Notes under the pieces: model-generated | What the model was told of the DNA's origin: nothing | The model's database searches: none | Seen by the model: the letters and a program-made list of their open reading frames with translations, nothing else | In this document: in pieces, positions 1 to 21,600 of the stretch | Numbering within the stretch: position 1 is the stretch's first letter | Layout of the letters: each line of letters begins with the position of its first letter | Position numbers and translations under genes: made by a program | NCBI RefSeq assembly: GCF_000247815.1 | Contig: NC_021681.1 | Location: forward strand, 11,038,567-11,102,566 | Direction of reading: 5' to 3' | Origin: Ficedula albicollis | Lineage: Eukaryota; Chordata; Aves; Passeriformes; Muscicapidae | DNA: 64,000 nucleotides

Positions 1-86
1 AGTAGATTTTACTTTTATATATATGTCAAACTGATTAAAAACAAACAAAAAAATCAAGCCATGAAGCTATTAACTGAATGTTTGAG

Positions 87-789
87 TGGGCTGAATCGAG
101 CAGCCCAGTCAAACTTTGAAGAGCCACCTGTTTTACTCGGTTCTTTGTCCCTGCTACTCCTTCTTGGACTGGGGCTGGATGCAGAACGGGAACGTCTAGC
201 CTTACTCTGGTCCTTTCCCTGTTTCACTCTGGCACCCTGAGGAACAGTAGAAGAAGCAGAGGCAACAGCAGAAGAGGAGGAGGAGGTGGAAGCTGAAGAA
301 GAAGAATCGGTGATGGTGCTACACCCAGCTTTGGCTGAGGTCACCGATTTTGAAGCCAGCTTGGAGACTTTTGCTGACTTTTCTTCAGTGCCAGTTGATT
401 CAACTGATGACCCACTCTTTATACAAGACAGATTCTCTGTCCTTTTCCTTTTCTGACTTCTGGAGCTACCAGCAGCTCCACCCTTTCTGGTGTGAGCCTT
501 GCTTGTTGATGGCAATTGTGTAGACTTGGGCTGCTCTTCGTCTGAGTGTCTTCTCTTAGATTTAGTATGTGGCTTGCTAGTTTCTGAGGAAGTTTCAGTG
601 TGTTGAAGTGCTTTGGGTTTTTTAGCAGAGCTAGGAGAATTGGTCCTCCTGTAATCTGGACTAGCACTGCGTTTAACTCCTCGAGAATTGTCTTTCTTAG
701 GCACTTGCCCCGTTTTTTGCTTTTCTGAAGTATCAACTCTCTCTGGATCTTCTTGTTGTGGTATTAAAACAGCAGATGAACTACAGCCT
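87..789 (-). CDS. TRIP12: TRIP12 coding exon 3 (partial), E3 ubiquitin ligase N-terminal disordered region
   Basis: This exon encodes residues 33-267 of TRIP12, a nuclear HECT-type E3 ligase of the ubiquitin-fusion-degradation pathway involved in chromatin and DNA-damage signalling. The HECT, armadillo-like and WWE domains lie outside the window. The minus-strand acceptor is at 790 (pyrimidine-rich tract ending TTCTACAG), and the first exon base completes an Arg codon begun in exon 2. The product is low-complexity: QEDPERV near residue 45, KRSASPDY near 72, basic patch SQKRKR near 144, a Ser-rich tract at 195-206, an SR-like stretch [15 protein letters not shown] at 231-245, and FDWAARFSP at 259-267. 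These match vertebrate TRIP12 closely. The exon is cut at base 87 by the duplication junction. The open frame continues into intron-derived codons to about base 54, and I do not regard those as real protein. No donor is visible. Confidence 0.95.
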
Positions 790-10394
<9,605 letters not shown>

Positions 10395-10619
10395 CTGAAA
10401 GACAAGAGAGGAAGAGCCATAAGATATGTGGCATGAAGACTCACCACCACACCTACAGAGGCAAATCTAAAATGCTATCTTTTAAGCAAAAACTGAAGAC
10501 AAAAACTTTCAAACAATTTTTAGTAAAAAGACACATGGACAAGGTTCTTCTCAAGAACATTTAGAACCTTAATATAGAGCACCCAGGTTTTGGTATATAT
10601 AGCATGCAGATGATATACT

Positions 10620-10690
10620 GAACTAAATGACCTTTAAAGATCCCTTCCAATCCAAACTACAAACTCCTCTATGATTTTGTGATGACACAC
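10620..10690 (+). mobile_element. CR1 LINE 3'-end fragment
   Basis: The segment reads like the last bases of a 5'-truncated CR1. It has a GATCCCTTCCAATCCAAAC core followed by CTCTATGATTTTGTGATG, a decayed form of the family's terminal ATTCTATG repeat. CR1 is the dominant LINE of birds and other reptiles. The left edge is unclear. Confidence 0.7.
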
Positions 10691-13018
10691 TTCTTTTCTA
10701 GCGGGCTTCTCTAATTATAAGCAGACAGGACAAATGCAATTTAGGAGAATCTCTGTTTAACAATGTTAAGGAAAAACTCAGTGCATGATAGCAACAGTAC
10801 TCAAGTATTTTAATTTTCATCGCAGGAGATTACAAAGCCCATTTCAGGAATAAACAGCAGTACTCACAACATAACTATGGTGCTTTCCCAACAGCTTCTT
10901 TCTCTAGTCTGATTTATGCAACTTTCATTTGCATAAAACAAGATATATAGTCATTCAGGAAAAAAGATCTAGCTTTATAATCAAGTTCTACTCATGAGCG
11001 CTAAATTAAAGGGAAACGGTATTTGAGACAGAAGGATTAATGAGCATACAATTTTTTAAAAAATAATCTATGATGGCTTTGTAGTACTACTTTTGGTATT
11101 GCTTTGTGACTGTTAAAGGTCTACAGATATTATTTTGGCAGTTATTTATAGAAGATCACCATAACCCCCAGCCACAGTCCTCAGAAACACATTTCAAGAA
11201 CAAGCCTTGGTTAATTCCTCAGTGAAGAGAGGTGACTTCGTATCCTGTGCTAAATTGGTATTTTCATGTGGAGCATAGCAACAGGACCACAAACAGCAAA
11301 TCCAGTTTTACTGTTTCTAATTTTGTGGAAACTGGTAAAAAAAGGTATTTGCAGGTGAAAAAAAGAAGCTGTAAGAAGGAAATAACCCAAGTTTAAGAAC
11401 TCAGCAGTCTGTATGCTGATTTGGTACCTATTATATCCAGAGCACAATATGCAAGAAGGCTGTCACAAAAGTTTTAAACACTGCAACTTCAGATTCAAAT
11501 TCAAATGTCTCCAATGAAATAATTTTCAAGATCTGGCACTGTCAGTAAAAACAGTGAATAGCTGAACATAATTGTCTGTTCTTCTGAAAAGGGCCTATAG
11601 AAGTGAACAAAAGTGACAGGAGGGGAAGGGGGGACAAAGAAAGAATACTAAATGATGCGGTTTTAAGGTAGGCCATAAGAAACCAGGCATATAAACTCGT
11701 ATTATGCAAACCATTACCTCACACATGATGCTAAAAGGAATATGTATATCATCCATATACCTGCACAGCACAGGAAATTATTGATCAGGCTTCTGCTAGC
11801 TCAGATTCAGTCTTGTTACACTATAGTAATACAACCTAATACTGAAGGGTCACACTTAACATGCCAGAAATACTTTAAATATTTCCAGGAATTGAGTAAG
11901 AATACAAGTTAGGCAGAAGAATTGCTCTCCATCCTAATCCCCCCATCACAGGAGTCAAAAGCATCTTTTGAAAGTTCTTCATGCTCTTTCTATTAAGAGC
12001 TCCAACGTGGCAGCAAACTGCAAACACAGAAAGTAGACTTAAATAACAAATCACTTTTACCTTCATTCATTTAGTTTGGTTTTTTTTTTTACCTTATGCT
12101 AAGGAACTTGAAAGAATCTAAGTAAAGCACAAAATACACAAGTCCACAAAGTACAGTTGTTTGATGAACCTCTTAGATAGAAAGCCTGATGACTAAGTTG
12201 AGAAAGCTATAAACACTACTACTCAAAAGGTGAGCTTTCCCTCTTCACAATTGTTTCTTCTTATTCAAACTCCTTAACCAAAGCCAGTATTCCCATTAAC
12301 AGAAAGTTTTAATGCTTTTCAGTAAGATGCAACACCAATCTACAACTTCTTATACTTTAGAGCACAAAAAGATTTATAATGACACAGGAAAAGCTTGCAA
12401 CTGCTGGAAATCATGCTGGCCTGCTGGTGTAGCCAGATCAGTCAAGTTGAGGAGATCTTAAGTTGCAGCATTCTCTTCAGAACACCAATGCAAGAAACAA
12501 AGCCCAGCATTAACCAGGCTGAAAGCTGAGCAAGGGTTCAGCACTACCCAGGGGGTCCAGCTGAAGTCAGTCACAGGCACTGTCAAAAGTTGTTGTGCAT
12601 TCTCTCTTTATTTCCTTGCATTCAAACACCAAATGAAAAAACCCCACCTCTCTCCTATCAGAAATGAAGTGCATTTTGCGCATTTTCCAGAAGGAAGGAG
12701 TAGTGTCCCCTTCCACATGAAGGTCAGCTGGCACTGAAACTGCACTAATGTCAAACTTTCAGTCATGCTACAAAATGGTTGCCACAGAACTATTGTCTGA
12801 CCTTGCACTGATTAAAATGTGCATTCCAGCAGGTTTCATTCTGCAAGAAGCAGCGCTCACTTAGACATCTGCTACACACTTTAGCCATGCACTTTCCCAT
12901 CTAGGGCCAGAACATGGGCTTCTCTACACCTCACCACCTGAGCCAGCTGAAGAAAATATCACACAGGCAATCCTAGCCCTCCCTACAGAAAGTTGAGTTT
13001 AACACTGATCTGCCTGGG

Positions 13019-13640
13019 TGTGCTGGTTTTGTCTCTCACAGACTTGAATTTACTCAGGGTGGCTGGTACAGGGCTGTGTTTTGGATTTCTGTTGAACACA
13101 GCATTGATAATAGAGCACAGTGTTGATAATACAGATGGGTTTTTTAATCAGTGAAAAGTGCTTAGAAAGAACCAAGGCCTTCTCTGCTTTTTGTACCGTT
13201 AGTCATGCTGGTGAGGAAGCCTGAGGTGCATGGCGAAAGAACCAAGGCCTTCTCTGCTTTTTGTACTGTTAGTCATGCTGGTGAGGAAGCTTGAGGTGCA
13301 TGGGAGGCTGGGACAAGACCCAGCAAGGAGAGGTGACCCAAACTGACCAAAGAGGTATTTCAGACCATATGACTTCATGCTCAGTATATAAAGTGGGAAG
13401 AAGGAAGAAGAGGGGGACATTAGGAGTGATGGTGTTTGTCCCTCCTGGAGAAGGCTGAACACCTGCCCAACCATGGGAACCAGTTAATTCTTTGTTTTGC
13501 TTTGCTTGTATGCTTAGCTTTTGCTTTTCCTATTAGACTATCTCACAACCCACAAGTTTTCCAGTTTTTACCCTTCCAATTCCCTTTCCAAACAAGCAGC
13601 TGCCTGATGCTTGATTGCTGGCTGGGATTAAACCATGGCA
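13019..13640 (+). mobile_element. Solo LTR, avian ERVL-like family
   Basis: The segment starts TGTGCTGGTTTTGTCTC and ends GGGATTAAACCATGGCA. In order it shows a GGGTGGCTGGTACAGGG block, ACCCAAACTGACCAAAG, a TATA box (TATATAAA at 13385), a degenerate polyadenylation signal (ATTAGA at 13532) and the TTGTTTTGCTTTGCTTG block, all matching an LTR family I know from many bird genomes. Flanking pentamers CTGGG and CAGGG could be a decayed target-site duplication. No internal retroviral genes adjoin it, so it is a solo LTR. It carries an internal 70-bp tandem duplication. Confidence 0.85.
13165..13303. repeat. 70-bp tandem duplication inside the solo LTR
   Basis: The copies at 13165-13234 and 13235-13303 share GAAAGAACCAAGGCCTTCTC and differ at about three positions. 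The family I recognise has this block once, so the duplication arose after insertion or during assembly. Confidence 0.9.
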
Positions 13641-16600
13641 CAGGGTCAGCCAGACACTTTAAGCAGTCTGTGCTTAGAAGTTATGTAGCACAACATGTTG
13701 TCATACACACCGTATTTTCAGCTGCGTAGAAGAATGAAATGACAACTGTTTTATCCTGTAAGGCAAAATGATGTCCAGAATTTTCTTCTATATTGATACC
13801 TCTCAACTTAACTGCAATTCTTATTGTGTGCTTGTTGCCTTATGACTCCCAGATTGCTTTTAAATACAATGCAACTTATGATTCAGCTGTGACCTTTAAC
13901 ATCGAAATGCCAACTTAAGTTTCACTGCAAGCCACACAATACCTTGTGCCCAGTTAGTCAAATAATTAGATATTTTCACAACTGCACCTTCCACATCCTA
14001 AAACAAGAGAAGAGCCCAGAGGTTCCTAAATATCAACTGTCCTCATTCAGACTCGTCCCTTGATCTCTGAGCTCACTCCAAACACTCAGCTTCTTTCCCA
14101 CTGTCAGACACCTACATTAAAAAAAAAAAAAAGTGCAACTCAGTAGAGACCAGATGAATGTGCCAGTGCAGTCCTGCCAGATTTTAAGATAGTTACAACA
14201 GACAATGCTATTTAGGAAATTTTAAGCTCATGTCTCCTTCTAGCATAAAATTATCTGCACACAAGCCTTTTTAGTTAATGTTTCATAACTCCATATTCCT
14301 AGCTATGATGATGCCAAAGCATGGGCCTGCAGAGGCTCTCATCATAAGCAGACTCTTTAAAATGAGGATGAATTCCAAAAGCCAGCATTTCACATAAACT
14401 CACAACATATCTTCTAAAGCCATGTAACAACACTGCTATCTAGCACTTATTATGCTGCATAGTATTTCTGAGTTTTAGCAAAAAACTATTTGATTACTAT
14501 TAAGAATAGTCTTAGTTATTGTATAGGAAAGCAACTAGAATTAATTTCTGAAGACCTAACATACCCACTGCAAAGACTACAGCTAATGTATGGTCAGCAT
14601 ATTGCTTGGAGAGGTTCTACAGGAACACAAGACAAAAACTACCTGTTACCTTGCAGTGAAGCCTTTACCTTTCATCTTGTGGAAAAGCCAACAGGAAACA
14701 ACTAATGCGCCTCCCTGATTTTGAAGCAAACTGGGAAAACAGAACTACACAACAAGCCTGTATTAGCCTTTGCTTAGCATCCAAATCATTCCATGAAGGA
14801 TAGGAGGAATTAATGTAGCTACCCTGACATAAGGTACTGAGAGAAAAAACACTGAGTAAACTGAAGAACTCCAACATGCTCTAGGGCAACTAACAGGGTA
14901 ACAAGATAAATTAGTAACAATACCTATAAAAAAATAAACTGAATTCTTCCACAAAGGCCTTCTTTATCTACTTGCATGAGCTCTGAAACTTGTTTGGGGT
15001 GCTTGCTATGTTCGGATTTGTTGTTTTGGGTGGTGGCTTTGTTTTGATTTTGGGTTTTAAGTTCTTTGCAAGAATCTTGGTTATACTAGAGGTTTTTTCC
15101 CAAGACTCTTACACTCCCCTGAATATTTCAGGATATACTTAGCACCTTTGCCTATAATGCTCCACATTAATACCTGTTACCTGCTTGGAGTTGAGCTAAG
15201 TACACTGGTCAGCACCCTTCTTCTCTTATAGTTTAGCCCAAAAAACCCAGTGCCTTATTTAATGCAGCTGCTGTAGCAATCCAGCTCTTCAAAATTGTAC
15301 AGACTTACTGCCCTGAAGCCAGTATTAGGCAAAAGGGGGGTAGGAGAAGGATCCTGCCTTCACAGGAAGATGTTTATATACCTTGCAAGTTTAGAACATT
15401 TTCTTCTAGCAAGTTGCACATGCTGCCAGCAAGAAACCAGAGTTCAGCATACATATCAGAAAATATTAAGTCTAAGACTTCAGATTTGTATTCCTTTACT
15501 TCAATGCAGACAACATTAATTTACTTCATCAGCTGTTTCTGTGGTAAATCTTGTAATTTAAGATAGAAACAACACTCTAAATATATAAGCATACAACACA
15601 TTTAAGAGCTCAGACTTAAATTGTGACTAAACTGAAGAAATTACTGCCTACAGTTTAGTAACTGCTGAATTGTTTCAGATTTACATCATTTTCAACCAAT
15701 CTCAGCTGCACCTCATTTTTGCTCACTGTTCACAAGGATCTCCTCATTTACCTGCAGACATACACACCTCTATACTTGCCTTACAAGCAAGCACTTCTCA
15801 GTACTCAATTACTACTTCTACTTCAATAGCTGACTTAATTTAAGATGACTTTTTAGTCCAGGGAGTTGCTTTAAACTCAGTCTTCTGCAGCTGATTTTGA
15901 CGCGATATTCTCCCTCCCTATACTCTACAAATTCAAGAGATACCCATTAATTCTTTTTCCACTGAGGTCCTCACCCTAAACAGATTTTAAAGCTCCACAA
16001 AGGCAGAAGTTTGTATTTTCAGTTTAGCAGCCTCTTGTCCCTTCTGCTTGTAGATGTGGCTCATGGAAGAATTTTAGGGAGTGGATACAATAACATACTG
16101 AAAACTTCCTAGAGAAGTTTTCTGCCACATGTCCTAAACTCTCATCATCCCTCTCTTCTTCCTGACAGTAAAATTCTATACACAAGCAAGGGGAAAATAC
16201 ATTCTCCCATGAGCTGCAAGGTGCTGTAAGGCACAGGAAGGTATATGTACTTCATCTGCCTTCATGCAAATCCCAAGTTATTCAGCTGCATGAAACCACT
16301 GAGCCTCAAGAAAATGACAAGCTTTTCTTCTTTCAACATAGAAAGACCAAGCTAACACTTAATTTCCTTATCTGCTCCCATTTCTACATTATCCCCATGA
16401 ATAACCATAAGTTGTCTTCATGATTCAAAGATGCCAGAGTACAGAGGCTTCCCTGCTACACTGCATCTGATGATGTAGAATTCACATGGTGACTTTTAAT
16501 AGAATAACTTCCTTTAATACAAAAACCACACAAAATCCATACTGAATCACATAATAGGCTGGACCATATTCTTTGTATTTTCCTTCTCCAATGTTAGAGA

Positions 16601-16938
16601 AGAACTAGAGAACTACACACACAGAACTACATGCACAGACACCCAAATTACAGCAAATTCAGTACACACATGAAAACCTCCAGGATAAACAAGACTCTAC
16701 AGCCTTCTAATGATGTAACATACCTCACTGCCAAGATGATAGACAAATGGGTATCAAGGAAGTTTCTTCTGCAAATAAGCACGTACAGTTGTAAGGAAAT
16801 AGATTTCTACAACTCTGGCACAGAATTTCTACAGATTTATATAGCTGCATCACTTTTGTCACTTCTCTTTGAAGACATTAATAAGGTATCAATTCGAAGA
16901 CAAGCAGAGTTTAACAGCATTCAGAGGCAACCTCCTCT

Positions 16939-17205
16939 TCAGACCAGATGTCTTTTTGATGCAGAGTTCAACTAAGTACAAAAATTAAATCAGAATTATT
17001 TTTAAAAGCCTTGGCTGGAAAGAATCTCTTGATATTACACTAAGTACAAAAATTAAATCAGAATTATTTTAAAAAGCCTTGGCTGGAAAGAATCTCATGA
17101 TATTATCAGACCAGATGTCTTTTTGATGCAGAGTTCAACTAAGTACAAAAATTAAATCAGAATTATTTTTAAAAGCCTTGGCTGGAAAGAATCTCTTGAT
17201 ATTAC
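16939..17205. repeat. Compound local duplication, order A-B-B-A-B
   Basis: Unit B (68 bp, starting ACTAAGTACAAAAATTAAAT) occurs at 16971-17038, 17039-17106 and 17138-17205. Unit A (32 bp, starting TCAGACCAGATG) occurs at 16939 and 17106. The middle B copy differs by a few bases from the outer two, which are identical as far as I can read. Confidence 0.9.
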
Positions 17206-17790
17206 ATGGACCAACCATCTGCTGAAAGTACAATCTCAAATTACACTACACAGCTCTAATTATGAGAAGACACAATTGCTAACTATATTGACAAAACACA
17301 CTGAGTCCTGAGCAAGAGGTGAGTCACAAGAACTACCCTGCACAAACGGGAAAGGGAAACAAAATCACAATTTAAGGTATCAAAGCCTTGCCATATATAA
17401 AAGTATGCAAAGACGACATTACCAGAATATCAGAAACTTTAAAAATTCATGCCACAGACGTCAGTTCAAGCAACCTGAGATCTCAGATCTAAGATGTACA
17501 CATACCCAATGACACACTCCCTTCCAAGGACAACTGCTCTAAGAAAAGAGCTAACTATGGCCCAGCTCCTCACTGCATTCACACAGAGCTCAGAAAGACC
17601 TCCCTCCCCCGTGGTTCCTCAAAAGCACAATCCAGTAACCTGGACTACAACGAAGTAGTAAGAATAGGCATGTAAGCTACTCACTTCAAAGGAGCACAGT
17701 CTCTGAAGAGATTATAATTAGGACCAGCTCATACGCCCATTTTTACACTGAGTAACTTTAGACAATACATAAGCTCTTAGCCAGAGAATA

Positions 17791-17877
17791 ATTTTCCAAG
17801 TTGTCAAAAAAAACCCCCCCCCCCCCCCCCCCCCCCCCCCCATTTTCCAAGTTTTCAAAAAAAAAAAAAAAAAAAAA
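17791..17877. repeat. C28 run between two copies of an A-tailed motif
   Basis: The motif ATTTTCCAAGTTGTC followed by A8 (17791-17813) is followed by 28 C (17814-17841), then by a near copy, ATTTTCCAAGTTTTC, followed by A21 (17842-17877). A repeated flank on both sides of a homopolymer is what a badly closed gap looks like. Confidence 0.85.
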
Positions 17878-18477
17878 GACAAAAACTTCACTAAAATAAT
17901 TCTCCCCAGATTCATTTACAGTGGAAGAGTTTTTTAATTTAGCTTCTCTGGAATCACTGGACTGATTTCAACATAAAGAAAAAAAAAATAAAATAAATCA
18001 GTCAAGGAACAGAACTTATTACCTGTTCCTCTGTCTTTACAACGAAGAGCCATCAGAAAATTAAGGCAAACTTTGGGCCTTGCTACATTAGGAAGTCAGC
18101 CTTCCCTTCCCCAGGCTTTCAAGAGCTCAGCTCTTGCCTACCATTCTAGCCAAGACAGTGGCAGTGCTGAAGGCCACCTCAGGAGAAGAGCAAAATGAGT
18201 GGCTAAGAGCCTTACAAGGTAAGTTTTCAGGCTGTATTTATGTATATATTGCCTAATGACAGAAAACTGGGAAGAGAAAGTCTTCATATGAAAGAGGAAG
18301 GGTGAAGAGCAAAAAAGTCTATGTTTGTGATCTCCTACAGCTAACTGGAAGTTCAAATACTCATTATCTGCAACCAGAAGATTTAGAAGTTCCCACAGGT
18401 GACAAGAACACTGAAAACACCTCTGAAAAGATGCACAGCATTACTCCCTAGAGGAATGCCCAGGCTGTCAGGATTAT

Positions 18478-18677
18478 ATGATCCAAAAGGTCATCCATGC
18501 CACGACCCCAAGAAAGCAAAGTACCACATTAACCTACTGACTTCTGGCTACTGTCCTTATGAGAGGACTGGAAGATAATGATCCAAAAGGTCATCCATGC
18601 CACGACCCCGAGAAAGCAAAGTAGCACATTACCCTACTGACTTCTGGCTACTGTCCTTATGAGAGGACTGGAAGATA
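18478..18677. repeat. 100-bp tandem duplication
   Basis: Adjacent copies 18478-18577 and 18578-18677 begin ATGATCCAAAAGGTCATCC and differ at three positions. They lie in TRIP12 intron 1 with no recognisable element around them. Confidence 0.9.
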
Positions 18678-21600
18678 TGAGAAGTCAAGTATTGTTTAAG
18701 AAAAAAAAAAAATCTAAGTACAGATATCACATGTTTCAATGTTGTTAAGAACAGTTCTGTGACAATGACTGAGCTGCAGAAGTTGAATAGTCTACCCTGC
18801 TTCAAGCAGGTCAATTGAATTTGAAGTCTGAGACAGCAGAGACTTTTCATTGGACCTGGTACAGGAAAAGAAAACTAAAGACTTCTTCAGGGACCTGGAA
18901 GAAATGTAAAAATTTGTTTCATTAAGATTACAGAGAAATGACAACCATCACTCCTTTAGAAATAAAACAGTGGATTCGCCTTTATACCACAGCCCGAACC
19001 TCAGTAAGTCCTTCTGGGCTGTGGAAAAGTCCAATTGAAATAGCAAATGGGTCAATACAAATACTCAAAATTACCAAAGAGTATAGGTACCACTGTCAGT
19101 CAGCAATGCAATCAACTTGTCAGCTGAAGAACCAAGTGAAACCTATGGATAGAGGGGAGGGCCACAAGTTAGCCTAAAAAAAACTTAATTGAGCACCCGC
19201 AGAAGTTAAGACAGCAGAACATTCCCACTCACCTAAATAGCTTAAAGGACCAAAAAAAAAACAAACCAGCTTGTACAGGATACAAGGGCAAGTTGAGGTG
19301 TATCAGGTGTGACTGTACAACTGGTGTTCCCAGATCACAGTACACAAGTATCCAGAGGTTCATTTCGTTACTGAAGAAAAAAAGAATCTTTGTGCACTAA
19401 GAAATCAAAACCAGGTCTAAATCTTAACTGAAATATTGCAAGGGCTCAGAGGTGGTTGAGAACATTAAGACACTACAAAGCTTTTACTCCTATAGTCCTT
19501 TTTTCCTCTGGAAAAACAGAAACTGCAGTCTGAGGAGAAAAATTAGGGAAGCTGCGTGAAACAAATATAATGGTCTCTTGAGGGCATCCTTCTACAGTTC
19601 TGCCATATTACTGTTTTCTATCTTTTATGTTCATCAAGGACTGAAATATTACAATTTGTGTTACTCTTTGGATTGCACTTTGGTTCCCAAAACAACACAC
19701 GCATCAGCCAGATCTTTGATTCTCATCCAAAGGAGAAACTAGAAAAAACAGAAAGCATTTAATTTTTTTTTCTCTTGCTTCTCTGTAGCTTTACATTTTG
19801 TATTGAAAGTGCTGTCAACAGCAACTATTCCTCTAGTTTTTGGGTGCACAAGTAATAAAGAGTTAACTATAAAAATAATCTCCTAGAACATTTACTCACT
19901 ACTTCATCCAAATAATTTGCCCTTGTTAAAAAAACTTCAAATATTCAAGTTGTTCTTCTCCAAATAAACCAAATTTGATCTCTCCATGTCACTGTTCATA
20001 ACACGTCCCAACTAGTTCAGTGACAAGTTTTTCTCCAGTACGTGGTCTAACTTGACTTTATTAACAAAAGGAAGGGAATGCTCTCACTGTGGCAGAGCAC
20101 CAGGACTCCAAGCTTCAAGAAAATATTTTCATGTTTACAGTACCTGTAGTTTCTCAGTCTAAATTCAATGATCTGTATTACTGTGGCTTCTTAAACCAGC
20201 GAAACGTTAAGTTCTGTTGCATAATCCAGTCAACTCTGCAGCAGGTAAGTTTTTTACTACAGAGATAAAAAGATTATCAAAATCATAAGAACCCAGAAAC
20301 TCCTGAGTCAATCTATATCAAGGAAAAGAATAGTCTGATCTGGAAAGCTGCAAGCCAGCCAGCGACAGCTCAGCTTAAGAAGCAGCCCAGAGGTATTTAA
20401 GCCATGTCAGTAACACAAAGATTTGTTAGACCACACAGAGAACAGGCACACACAAACAATAGCAAATGTTTGCTGCAAAATACTGAACCAGGTTTCATAT
20501 CTTTGTTGACAGGTCTTTTTCCCTTCCAGCACAGCAATGGTAAACAAAGGAAAAGTGAGGAATAAATATGTTCAAAGTTTCATCTTCTGTACACTTGTGT
20601 CACAGAGCAAAATTTTTCTGCCAAATCAGTCCTACAGCAAAGAGCCTGACTTCACCTCTACAGGACCTTTAAAACTACTTGCCACTACTGTTACTTACTG
20701 ACAAAGTCTACACTACGAGAGCCTCGGGATGCAATTCTGCTACCAGGTGTTCACAGAAGTATAGCTTCAACTTGTAATAACAATGAAAATAGTTCTTTTC
20801 CATTTTAAAAAATCAAACAAAAGCAGCTCTCTCCAACAGAAAATAACGCATTCTCCAACAGCCAAATTCTGACCAAAACCATGCTGTTTGTACATAAAGT
20901 GAACTGATGTGAATTCTTCTTTCTTGCAGGCTTTTAACTAAAAAACATCATAAGCAATAGAAGTAAAATCTTACCTGATCTGCATTTTCAGATTCTCTAG
21001 GAACCCTTGTTTAGTAGGGGCCAAAAGTCACTATCTGAACAGTGGTTTAAGCTTTCACTAACAGTATAATAAAATTTTAAAACCCAAAACAAACACAAAA
21101 CCACATTGTCTGGCAAGAATGAAGACTCTACTCAGACGACAGGAATTCATTTGAATGAGGAACTTTATCTTCTGTGAGATAACATGAATCAAAGCACAGA
21201 ATTCTTCATGAAGTACAGATCAGTGACACTGCCAGAAAAAAGAAGGCAAGCCAGAAGCAGGTGTAAAGCTAAGACCAAGTAAAGCAAGCGTGACAAAGTT
21301 GGGAAAGGAGGCATTTATTACCAGAGAAAAGTGATTTGTACAAATTTCAATTTAGTAGCTTATTTCAGTACCTTCATGCAAGTGAACCAAGAGGTACTCA
21401 AAACCATCACCCACTCTACATCTGCCCTGCCCAATGCTTAATGCCCAGCTGTCTTCAGGCTGCATAGCTGCACTTTCTTACACCACCAGTCTGAATGCAG
21501 AACCTACTGCTCAAACACCAAGCCTCTTCCCTAGTCTAACACTATAGACCAGATGGTGCCTTATTTGCAGTTTGCCATTCAACTGCATCTGCCACACACG

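Noticed and set aside
54..86. C-terminal extension of the TRIP12 exon 3 frame (codons after FSP)
   Set aside because: These codons come from the duplicated intron sequence that is also present at 1104-1136; they are a junction by-product, not TRIP12.
13199..13729. Short frames on both strands near 13.2-13.7 kb as possible retroviral genes
   Set aside because: They lie within or across a solo LTR; there is no gag, pol or env-like sequence next to it.
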